This document shows positions 36,080-45,815 of a stretch of 64,000 bases of DNA, in pieces. The position numbers and the translations under genes are program-made. Every line of letters begins with the position of its first letter. The stretch's first letter is position 1. The notes beneath the pieces are model-generated. The model was not told the origin of the DNA, did no database searches, and was given only the letters and a program-made list of their open reading frames with translations. Source of the stretch: Aldrovandia affinis (Eukaryota > Chordata > Actinopteri > Notacanthiformes > Halosauridae); the NCBI GenBank assembly GCA_029706075.1, contig JAINUG010000026.1:7210674-7274673 (forward strand), written 5' to 3'.

Positions 36080-37371
36080 GCCGACCTGGGACGTTTTGTA
36101 TAAAACCAGTGACATGAAGTGTCAGAACGTGGCTGTACTGCCAAAATAGCAGGCTTGGAGAACACAATGGGACATTCCCCTTTCCAATGACCCTTGTTTT
36201 TACATGCATGACAAATTAGATTGCTATCATATTTGCAATTGGTACCAGGGACAGATCTCACAGCGGGAGGGTTGCCATAGCGATTATTTTTCCACTGGTC
36301 AAATGGGCCATTTCCTTTTTGACGGAGACCACTAAAAGTGTGTTTGTGAAGGAGCGCATATTATCGGGCGTAGCAGCAGCTTCTATCGGATTAGACACTG
36401 CGCGCTCGCTGAGATGAGTAGCAATTTGTTCTGGAATCATATTTTTTAACTGTTCTAAAATTATTACATTTCAAAGTTCGTCATACTCAGTCACTTTGGA
36501 CGCTTTACGCCAGTGATCAAATTGAACCATCAGATCTCTCACGAACTCAACGTGGGTCTGCTTATCAGCGTGTTTCAAATTTCTAAATCACTGCCGATAA
36601 ACTTCAGGGACTAATTCGTAGGCCTGCAAAATCGCATTTTTAACACGAGAATGGGACTCGAGTGTGTTGGAATCCAACGCAGTAAAAACCTCTTGGGCCT
36701 TACCTGTCACAACACATTGGAGCAACAGAATCTGATCAGCTTCGGACCAGAGCCTATTTGCAGCAACTCTTTCAAATAGAGTAAAGAAAGTATCCAGATC
36801 TCAGTCATTGAATCCAGGAACCAATTTTAAATGATGCACAACATTCCTACTGCCAGATTAATTGGGCTCATCTATATCACCACCACCAGATAACACAGAT
36901 GAATCTAGCTTTCCAATTTAAACTAACTCCAAGCAGTGAGTTTGGTACGCTTCTGCGTCTTTTTGTTTGCGAACTTCTAATTTCACTTTTTCCTCAGCTA
37001 AAGCAAATTATTTTTCTTTGAGCTTGTCATTGATCCTTGCAATTTACTTTGCGATTTCCAATTTCTTTAATTCTATTTCAGCGAGCTTCACGGCTTCGGA
37101 TTCGACCAGAGTGTCAACTTTAAATAGCCCTCGCTCCACAGCGAGTCCCGACAAATACTCATGAAGATCAGACACGTTAAATTGTTTACTACACAGTGAG
37201 GCAGATGCTGAGTCACCCCAATGCTGAGCAAGCAACAATAATTCCTCCTTAACAAGGAAACATAAATACATTTCTGACGGACGCAACAGAAACTCGTTAA
37301 CACGCAGATTTGTATGTAACTGAGAAAGCCCACGGCTTCGACTAGAATACTAATTAGAATCAGAAGACATT
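36080..37371 (-). pseudogene. gag region of the Gypsy fossil
   Basis: Begins near MSSDSN just after the primer-binding region. Includes EYLSGLAVERGLFKVDTLVE and helix-forming EAVKLAEIELKKLEIAK, and ends with the zinc knuckle CHACKNKGHWKGEC (CX2CX4HX4C) near 36190-36235. Gag forms the particle and binds RNA through the knuckle. Fossil, broken in several places. Confidence 0.75.
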
Positions 37372-38057
37372 CAGTTACAACAAGAAAACACTGATTACCT
37401 TTACACAGAACGGCAATTCTAAATGGAGAACTTTACTGCGACGCAAACACACACGTCGGACAACACACTACCAGATTGGTTAATGCAAGTCTCAGTACGC
37501 AAAACAAGGAAGTAGGCTTAAACGAACTCACGGTTTGTAATCACTCATCATAGCATTGCACAAGTGAAACCAGCATCTTCCCCGAAATATACATCCCTCA
37601 ATTGTATGCTCCGTATTCCCAAAAGCTCACTATGAGAGTATTTAAATGCAAGAAACCACTCCCACCAGTGCAGATAACAAAGGCCATTTGATAACCAGCA
37701 TGATAACACACGGAACGCGTTTCCCGTAATGAGGTAAATTTAGGCCAACTTACTTATTCTAGGGAATAAGCCAGATCACCATACCAATAACCATACAAGT
37801 ATTACTTACTTTTTGATTCTCCAGTGCAACGTGACCTGGAGACAAAGCAACACACAAACTCCTCTCCCAAACGCCACTGATCTCAAAAGTATCAAAAACT
37901 CTTTCCTGGTCTCCCACAGCTCATACCGCCACACAATATGCACCACCTAAACAACGCAAATAAACAACTCGCATAGTGCGAATACCGACTAAGACAAAGG
38001 GTGCTATATGAACGCCACTGTATCAAAACTAGCACCATCCCACTTCTGACACCATTT

Positions 38058-38363
38058 TGTTACAATCCAAGGTTGGGTGGGCTGAACAAAGTGGAGACCA
38101 GGTGAGTTTTCGGTGCAAAAAAAGGATTTATTACACCTGGATACTAACAACAAAAGAATACTACTGATTTAAGAAATTACGTGGTGACATCCATTCGGCT
38201 GGACCGGGAGCTCTCGACCGACTCCACAGTCTGGCCTTATATAGCTCCTCCAATTGATTAATTAAGCCCCGCCGCCTGCTGGCCAAACACTGTCCTGCAC
38301 AGAAAGACAAAAAGCAGTAGACAGCAACAGGGGCCAAGCACAAACATGTTAGGAACCGTAACA
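38058..38363 (-). repeat. 5' LTR of the Gypsy fossil
   Basis: On the minus strand it runs from TGTTACGGTTCC to GGATTGTAACA. It contains a tatataaggccag-type promoter word near 38235-38247 and a TAATAAATCC signal near 38125. Confidence 0.9.
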
Positions 38364-38374
38364 CTATCGATGTT

Positions 38375-38580
38375 TGGTATCACCACGACTCTCAACATGA
38401 GAGGACCATATTAATGAAGACCTTGAAAATATATTTTGTGTTAGTAAGTGACTCAAAACTAAAATATAAATAGGGGCTGTGAAGCTGGCTTGCACTGAGC
38501 CTTCCCCCAAATCTTAAATTAATCATGCATGAGCTAAGGAGGGAGGGACCCAATCCCCCTCCCCTCCTCCAAACACTTAA
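38375..38580 (+). repeat. Dispersed repeat also present at 45005-45300
   Basis: Shares ctctcaacatgagagga, agtaagtgac, aaaatataaa and gcttgca/gtgctgggcctt stretches in the same order with 45020-45160. The Gypsy fossil inserted at its left edge. Confidence 0.6.
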
Positions 38581-38818
38581 AGTGTGAGCTATTGATTGAG
38601 GTTTTTGGCTGTTTTAGAGGAGTCCAGCAGTTCAAGGGTGATTCGTCTTTCCTGCTTTTGTGGGAGATCTGGTCCCAGCTCACACCTCGGCTGTGTGTGC
38701 TTGCTTTTGGAGAGAGACAAACTTGGTTCGGTATCATTTTCTTCCATTTCATCTCTTTTGTGATTGTTACATGTCAATTGTATGTCTAGGATTTAGTATT
38801 TGTTAAGGTAGTTGAAAC

Positions 38819-38882
38819 TACGTCTCAGTGGGAAACCTGCACTCTAGGCAAGTGCATTACCGGTTGAGCCATCCGGGGGCCC
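38819..38882 (-). repeat. tRNA-type SINE head
   Basis: On the minus strand: ggatggctcaaccggtaatg, then gcacttgcctagagtgcagg, a tRNA-like head with an A box. Short fragment. Confidence 0.45.
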
Positions 38883-38889
38883 TTTTATT

Positions 38890-39052
38890 TGTAATTAATT
38901 AAAAAAAATAGTTTAGGTTTTTTTTCATTATTTGGCATTATAGAGTATTTTATGATGATCCGTGGCAAGAGATCCCAATGAAATCCAAATGTGATAAGAA
39001 AATAAAATGTGAAAAATGCTAAAGGGTTGAATACTTATGATGCCCACTGTAT
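38890..39052 (+). mobile_element. Tc1-like transposon 3' end
   Basis: Contains attatttggcattatagagt and ends 'aaaatgtgaaaaatgctaaagggttgaatacttatg...cccactgtat', the standard right end of a Tc1 subfamily ('gtgaaaaacgcaaaggg...gaatacttt'). No left end in place. Confidence 0.6.
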
Positions 39053-41743
39053 GTCATATACGTATATATCTCATCTGGCTAAATTAGCCAGCTATAGCTA
39101 GTTACTTAAAATACAAGAAAATGTCAGCTAACATCCTACTCATCTATGGTTTATTACTAACTGCAACTCGTTCTCATTGGTGTTTTTCCAGATAGTTCTG
39201 GCAAAGGTTAAAGGTCATAGCTTGTCACAAAGTGCTTTCCAGTACTGAACACAATTTTCCATGCTAACATGCTACCATTATCCAAAGTTCATATTCCAAC
39301 CATGTACTTAAGTGGAGCACGATAGTCGAGAGCATGGCAGTACACGATTTAAGACACAGCTATGGACTGTAAGGAGGTTAGGACAGGGAAGGCCCGTTGG
39401 GCTGAAGAGTTCTGGATGAAGTCAAACAGATGGGGTTGGCAGCAATTCCTACCATTGGGGACTTGGTAGTCCATCCAGGGTTTTAACAACCAGCTGTACA
39501 AACCAGGGGGTGAGAAACAGACAGATTCTGAAAGATACAAACAAGAAAATATTATTTTAGTATTGTCTTATGAATTAACCATTTACAAGTCACTATTAGC
39601 ATTTCTTTATTACCATTAAATGTTTGTTTTGAAGTTCTTTCAGTCATAAACATTTATAAGGTTGTAGTAACTATGCTAAATTTCACTACTTGACTATATT
39701 GGTTGACTTGTTGTGCAGGGCCTGTTTTAGTTATTTTAAAGAGGTGGGCAATATCTACTTTACGCCAGGTACTGCAATAAAGGTCAATAACTTGAATAAT
39801 TTATACATTAATATGGCCTTTATATAAAGCATTCCACAAGATGGTTATATCACACATCACCAACATAGGTCCATCATATCAAACAACAACAATAGTGCAG
39901 GTCTGTTCCATTATGCAACACCTGTGTAGATCTGTTACACCGCATGTTGCCCACATGGATTTTCCTCCCCTCAAAACAATGGCAGAATTGGTTCCAGCTT
40001 GTAGGTCATTTATTACTGTGCTGACACATTAAACTTTATAAATAAAGTAGCAGAAGCATTGCCTGCAATGAAGATGGTCTACATTGTTAGCCCAATCTAA
40101 TCCATTTCCTGTAATTTAATATTTCCTGAGCTTAAATGGCAAATGATGAAATACAGTGACAGGGGTGGCTCAGTTGTTTATGCGGGCCCCCTCTGCAGGA
40201 TAGCTGCTTATTTGTGGCTTAATAAAGCCATTAACCTGATGGTACCTAATTTGATACCAGCTGAAATACTGTATGTGAGGATTGGGAGAGATATTGGGGA
40301 TTTATGACCCCACATTAACTCCAATAATATGACCCTGTGAAAATATCAAATCTGCACAGCGATGGCTAAATTAACCCATCTCCCAGATCTGCACGACGAT
40401 GGCTAAATGAACCCATCCCCCGCCCCTGAAACTAATTTCCTCTCGATAGATTACCCATGAATAAGAGCTCTGCATGACATGTCTTCTGTGGGAGATCCTT
40501 TTGATCCGCTGCTCAAGTGTTAATGGTGGGAAAATTCGCCTATAAAGGGATTCAAATGAGCCGCAATGGAGGAACAAGGGAAGGCCTTTGCTCTCAGAGC
40601 CTTTGAATAATGTGTCACCATGCACCGGCTGCCACCTGCTAATGATTCTGGGTGCGCACCGCAGTGGAGGTGTTTGTCAGCCATATCCTGAGGCTCTTGC
40701 CCTGACTTTTTTGTTTTTTTCTCCCTCCAAGGTCCTGACACCGTTCCGCACATCACTCAATATATTACAGAAACCATTAGTGTCAGGCAGGGGTTGGCGG
40801 CTTTGGGGTAGGTGGGGAGAACTGACGAATTCATTCCAGATTCCCATTCTGCATATAAAGCAGCTATTTTTCCCACTAAATACCAACGACGGCCCTCATT
40901 ACGCATGATGGACGAGGTTCATCATCGGATCACACTGTACTTCGGACCGTTAATGAGTCGCACTGACCTGTTTTTCCTGCTCGCCCATTTCCATTGCTGC
41001 AAGAAACCACAGTGAACGGCCCCATCGAACCGGCTGTCTCGAGAAGTCTGAGATGTCAGTTGTCTTCTCGATGGTAAAAAAATGAACAATAATGAAAATA
41101 ATAAGGAACAGTTTTTTCTCTCTTTTGTGATAACTATATTTCAGCTTAGTGTCCAATGCCTATACTATAAATTATTAGTGATGTTCTCTTTCATGGCCTT
41201 TTTTCTTTGTGTTGTTATATTATATATATATATTATGAATTAATTTATCAGTCCCTCATCCAGTGCATCCCCAGCCCCTAGTGGTTTAACCGGTCAAAGA
41301 ATTATGACTCATCACAAATTCATAATGCATATCTGATAAACCTGTCGCAATTTCACACTTCATTCGACTATCCTACAGCTAACAACACTGTTCTGAGCCC
41401 AATCAGCTCTTCCTCTAGCTCAAGGCAATAAAAAACGTGCCCATCCCCCACAGCTCCCCATGCCTAGATTACACCCAGTTCCAAATCATAAACATATATT
41501 TTTTCCCTATTTTTACCACTGCATACATTTTATTTTTAATAAGACCTTTCAGGACAGAGCATTCAAATGCTTCAGAGTATCCAATAAAGTATTGTATAAT
41601 AATGGTCTTCAATGTACTCACGTTTCAGCCACTTCTGGTAAATCCAAAACACCAAGCTTAAAATGGATGTTGTGTTTAGATCATTATCCACATGAAACTA
41701 CTGTAAAATCTACGAGGGTTGTTACATATGCGTTTTTGGTTGA
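39053..41743. other. Noncoding stretch with a possible conserved block
   Basis: No gene recognised. 40430-41060 is non-repetitive, balanced in composition and rich in TAAT-type homeodomain words, and could be an old conserved noncoding element. Just before it, two tandem copies of a 36-37 bp unit (tctgcacagcgatggctaaa) lie at 40349-40422. Confidence 0.35.
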
Positions 41744-41960
41744 CATTAAAATTTTACATTTTACATTTTAAGCATTTAACAGACAATCTTATCCAGAGCG
41801 ACTTACAAGATGTGCATTAATACATGGTAGGAATGATCATAGTTTGCGCAAGACATCAGTGGAGTAATACAGCGATAGACATTGTTGTAGGCAGCTGCAT
41901 ACCATACCTGTAACACTGGGAAGGAAAAGGTTAGTAATTTTTTTTTTAAATGAGGAGTAA
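41744..41960 (-). mobile_element. L2-type LINE 3' UTR fragment
   Basis: Contains, reading the plus strand, acattttaagcatttaacag and cttatccagagcgacttaca, then the same 3' UTR as the copy at 5186-5690 (gtgcattaatacatggtagg; gtaacactgggaaggaaaag). No coding part remains. Confidence 0.8.
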
Positions 41961-42559
41961 GCAGGGATACATATACAAGAAGGTTGACAGCCATGCTTTC
42001 CTTGCAGTATATCGAGTACCAATCATATTTCACAGATACAGGGTGCAGGGTATGTGTTTTGTCCTTGATTGACAACGATTGACAGATCTAAAACTCTCTC
42101 ACATAAAAATAGGTTTGAAGCTGTTTGAGGGGCACCAGGAGCATCAAATCACTTTGCGATGATCAGGTAAAGGTTTTCAATTGACTGCATGCGATATCCC
42201 TATAGTCCAACAAACCTTAATTTGGCCCAGAGAGGGGGTGAACCAGAGAGGCTAACCAGAGGGCCAGGTAGGAAACAAGCCTATAGAATCTTACTGCTTT
42301 TAGATATGTGCACCAAATTTGTTGCAAAGGTGCTATACATTAATTTACTCCCAGACTGATGTAAATTTGCCAAAATAAAAAGTACAATAATTACAGTATG
42401 AAGCATGATGTTTTGATTCTGATTTTTTTAAACATTTTTATGTACATTATGTGTATACTGTGAATATTTATTCAAATATTTCATAAGTTTGAAACTTCAG
42501 TCCTGATGGTGCACATGTTATCTTCAAATCCAGCCATCAGCCATGTCTCCATGTCTACT
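41961..42559. other. Unassigned noncoding stretch
   Basis: AT-rich, nothing recognised. Confidence 0.35.
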
Positions 42560-42735
42560 ACAAAGTTATAAGACTTTATTTTTGAGTAGTGAGGTTAAAA
42601 CAGATTATCTTCACGTCATCCATTTATACATCTGGATATTTGTTACAAGAGAAATGCCATTCCTGGGATTCAAAATTGCAGCATTTGAGTTAAGGAAGGC
42701 CAATTCCTTAACCTCTACACTACACTGCTGATGAA
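42560..42735 (+). repeat. Decayed dispersed repeat, relative of 17290-17508
   Basis: Shares tccatttataca(t/g)ctggatattt, tgggattcaaaattgcagca and ttccttaacctctacactac with the better copy at 17290-17508. Confidence 0.45.
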
Positions 42736-42796
42736 TACCCTATGGATACTCAAAACGCCCATCAAAAGACACTATTAACTAACCCGGCTTAATGGT

Positions 42797-43045
42797 CCAG
42801 GGGCCTCATTTATCAAACTGAGTGTATGCTGAAATCTATAATATTGCACATGCATGAATATTTTCATATTTGTTTAAGTTGTGTACGCCACACATATGCA
42901 CGGTTTTGTTGATAAATCACACTTATCCTATGAATGTGCATACATGCATGAGCTCAGGTTCCAAGCCTAGTTAACGCCCTTTACTAGCTTTATATGGTGG
43001 GCCATTCATGAGCCATTCATCATCATCATGTGCGAAGAAGTCTGC
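42797..43045. mobile_element. MITE-like fragment beginning 'ggggcctcatttatcaa'
   Basis: The start caggggcctcatttatcaaa and the following 'tgtgtacgccacacatatgcacggttttgttgataaatcac' resemble a common fish non-autonomous element with a 'GGGGCCTCATTTATAAA' end. The right end was not located. Confidence 0.4.
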
Positions 43046-43319
43046 TTGTTTGTGGAACACATACTGACACCAAAACTCTCAGTTTTCCTATATCCTAATG
43101 CAGCCATGTTGCACACAGAACAGAAAAGAACTAGGTGTATTTATGTCAAAGTGGAATAATTATTTAAATTCTTACACCGACACTATATAATATTTATAAG
43201 TGATGTCACCATGTCTTATTCATTTAATCACACTGACATATTTTTGTACAGTGCCCTCTTTTCACATTATGTTTATCCATTCGTGCTGATGCATTAATTT
43301 TATAGGATGCATTATATTC

Positions 43320-43887
43320 TGTTACAACCCTCAAAGCCACCTGCGCTGCAATAGCCAGGTGACTGACCTAATAGGACATAACAAACAAATTTGTCAGTCT
43401 GGATATAAAAATACACAAAGTTTATTTAACAGGTAAATAAAAATACATACTCACATAATAAGCAAAACAGTTAGCTAAGCTAAGCTCAAAAAAATGTTTT
43501 TACCCTAACTACCGAGGTAAAACAAAATTGGTGAATTTCTTCTGAGAAGTTAGCTAAACCCTGCGCTTTTCTATCTATCCAAAAGTGCACAAAAGAAAGG
43601 GAAGGTAGAGAAAACAAAAGGCAGGTCAAAAACCGACATCACAAAAAACGTTGTCACACAAAAATCTCTCAAAAAAACCTTGTCACATAAAAAAGCTTGC
43701 AGAAGCTTTGCAGGCCCTTTCATACTCCAGACGGGGGTGTGGACAGACGAGGTCAGGGAGAAGGCAACTGCAAAACACTTTAATTGCCAGAGGGCTTGAT
43801 CATGCATTCCCAGGGTGGTTTCAATTAGCAATCAAGCACCTGCCGTTTATCAATTATTCAGGGGTCAAATTTTGGCCAACCGTAACA
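43320..43887 (-). mobile_element. Solo LTR of a Gypsy-like family
   Basis: Plus-strand ends tgttacaaccctc and ccaaccgtaaca give TGTTACGG...TTGTAACA on the minus strand, with a 4-bp attc on both sides (43316-43319 and 43888-43891). End sequence and duplication size match the Gypsy fossil at 33555-38363, but the body differs. No internal region. Confidence 0.8.
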
Positions 43888-43998
43888 ATTCTTTCACCAT
43901 ACTTTTCACTTTTTTCTCACTGGGATGGTTTATTTGTGAAGACTTCTGTAAGAAATTCATAATTATTTATATTGGTGAAACAAACTGCTACAAAAATG

Positions 43999-44372
43999 TC
44001 CTTTGAGGGCCTCGGATAGCGTACCAGTCTAACGCACTCGCATTAGCTGGTGCTTTGCAAGTGTGAGCTACCTATTGCGGTTGCGGTTCGAAACCCAACC
44101 GTACCAGACCAGCCCTGGCCGGGAGCCCCAATCGGAGGCGGCATTTGACTGTCTGCCCAAGGGGGAGGGGGGTGGGTGAGCTGGCACAAACTTGCTGAGA
44201 AGCGCAAAGGGTGTCTCCAGAAGTAGGTGGGCGAGTTCTGTCTCGAAGGAGGCGGATCATCGCTGACCTCAGGGAATTGGCTTGACATGGAGGATGGGCG
44301 GTGAGTTTGTGGGGAGGGTGAATCTAAATAAATAGAGGGTATAATTGGTTACTAAATTGGCCGAAAAATGGG
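43999..44372 (+). repeat. tRNA-headed SINE
   Basis: Head agggcctcggatagcgtacc, B-box-like gcggttcgaaacccaaccgt, body ttgactgtctgcccaagggg and tail 'ggtataattggttactaaattggccgaaaaatggg'. Same family as 31858-32218. Confidence 0.75.
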
Positions 44373-44639
44373 AAATGGCTACGTGTGTTCTCTGTCCCTC
44401 TCCTAATAGGTATGCTGCCATAGCTTACACTTGTCGGGGCTATCTATATATCTCCTATGCTTGTGCTCCCCTGCTCTCACATAATGCTACAAATGCTACT
44501 GGATATAGCACTGCCCGCCCCCGAGCCTTATATCCTGCAAGAAGTGTGAGCTGTCCCTATCAGCCCTCGCCCATTAGCTTGATTCCAGAATGGTCCTCCC
44601 ACACCTACCCCAGTCCCTGGATCTGGACCCCACTTCAAA

Positions 44640-44797
44640 TGTTCTGTGTGGCTCAGTAGGTAGAGCACGGCGTTGGCAATGCTGAGGTTGTGGGTTCAAT
44701 TCCCACCGGGACCACATGTACTGAAAAATGGATGCATTCACTACTGTAAGTCGCTTTGGACAAAAGCGTCTGCTAAATGGCATATATTATTATATAT
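44640..44797 (+). repeat. tRNA-headed SINE with an L2-like tail
   Basis: A box in tgtggctcagtaggtagagc, B box in ggttgtgggttcaattccca, then tail gtaagtcgctttggacaaaa and gcgtctgctaaatggcatat. The tail is shared in design with the L2 copies, which suggests mobilisation by the L2 reverse transcriptase. Confidence 0.85.
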
Positions 44798-44809
44798 TAC
44801 ATGATTTAG

Positions 44810-45160
44810 ACTCAGGTGCGCAAAGTCATCCAGCCCTGCATCACCTTTGGACTGACTATGATACAGTCTATGTTGGACACACCCTGTGCCGGTCAGAAGA
44901 GGATGAGCTCCCCAGCTTTAGTCAGGTTCCTCCCAAGGTTTCTCCCTATCAAGGGTGGTTTTCCTTGCCACTGTCGCCCTAGACTTGCTTTTGGGGGTCT
45001 AGACCTGCGTTTGATATCGCCACGATTCTCAACATGAGAGGAGCATATCAATGGTGACCTTAAAAAGATATCTTGTGGTAGTAAGTGACCCAAAACAAAA
45101 ATATAAAAATGGGGTCTGAACTTGGCTTGTGCTGGGCCTTCTTCCAAATTGTAAATCAAT
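44810..45160 (+). repeat. Dispersed fish repeat ('aggttcctcccaaggtttct')
   Basis: Holds tcaggttcctcccaaggttt and ggttttccttgccactgtcg, a widespread fish repeat core, followed by the part shared with 38375-38580. Confidence 0.6.
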
Positions 45161-45412
45161 CATGAGAGAGATATACCCGGGGGCTTTTGTAATCATCAAA
45201 TTTGACAGGTTGGTATGTGACCTTTGACCCTAAGAACAGGTTGGGGGGGGGGTGTTGGCTCCCTCTCCCTTCAAACACTTTAACCTTAACAGGGATGTAA
45301 CAAGGGATTCTTAGCCCATGCATGATAGAGAGCTATACCCAGGGGGTTTTTTTTGGTAAAATTTGACAGGTTGGTATGTGACCTTTGACCCTAAGAACAG
45401 GTTAGGGTGGGG
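45157..45412 (+). repeat. Tandem repeat, about 161-bp period, with DR1-like motifs
   Basis: Two units share catga(g/t)agag...tataccc...gggg, then aaatttgacaggttggtatg and tgacctttgaccctaagaac. The core TGACCTTTGACCC at 45218-45230 and 45379-45391 is the complement of GGGTCAAAGGTCA, a DR1 hexamer pair. Confidence 0.75.
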
Positions 45413-45715
45413 GGGCCCCTAATGGAATCTTAATATGACACTTCCCATTTGCCGTTCAAATCATTAGGCTTGGCAAACTTTGTCCTGAAACTTCCGATTT
45501 TGTTTTCAGGATACATGTCCAATGATGTATTGCTTGGGAGCGTAATATAAAACACACGTGAGGCTGTCTTAATTTTTCTGTAGCTTAAAACTACTGGAAA
45601 TAAGCAACAGATGTTTATTCCGAAGGGGGGGAAATATATAATAACGGATCCATTATGTTTAATTGACCTGAATATATTGAATCTAAGGACAGCTCAGAAC
45701 TTAAAAAATGTAATA

Positions 45716-45815
45716 GATTGTTCCTACTATGTATTAATGCACATATTGTAAGTCGCTCTGGATAAGAGCATCTGCTAAATTCATAAAATGTACAATGTAA
45801 ATGTAAAATGTAATA
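45716..45815 (+). mobile_element. L2-type LINE tail fragment
   Basis: Contains attgtaagtcgctctggata, then agagcatctgctaaattcat and aatgtacaatgtaaatgtaa. Only the last 100 bp of the family are present. Confidence 0.75.

Larger units (their letters stand above)
33555..38363 (-). mobile_element. Ty3/Gypsy-type LTR retrotransposon fossil
   Basis: Both LTRs are present: 38058-38363 (5') and about 33555-33850 (3'), ending GTAACA, with a 4-bp ctat target duplication (33551-33554 and 38364-38367). Next to the 5' LTR, on the minus strand, aatggtgtcagaagtgggat contains the primer-binding site. Parts in minus-strand order: gag (about 37370-36260), a zinc knuckle, protease and integrase. The two LTRs differ at roughly 3-4% of positions, mostly transitions, so the insertion is fairly young. 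It is clearly broken, with many breaks. Confidence 0.92.

Noticed and set aside
44640-44715. tRNA gene
   Set aside because: The A and B boxes belong to a SINE head followed by an L2-like tail; no proper tRNA cloverleaf or terminator context.
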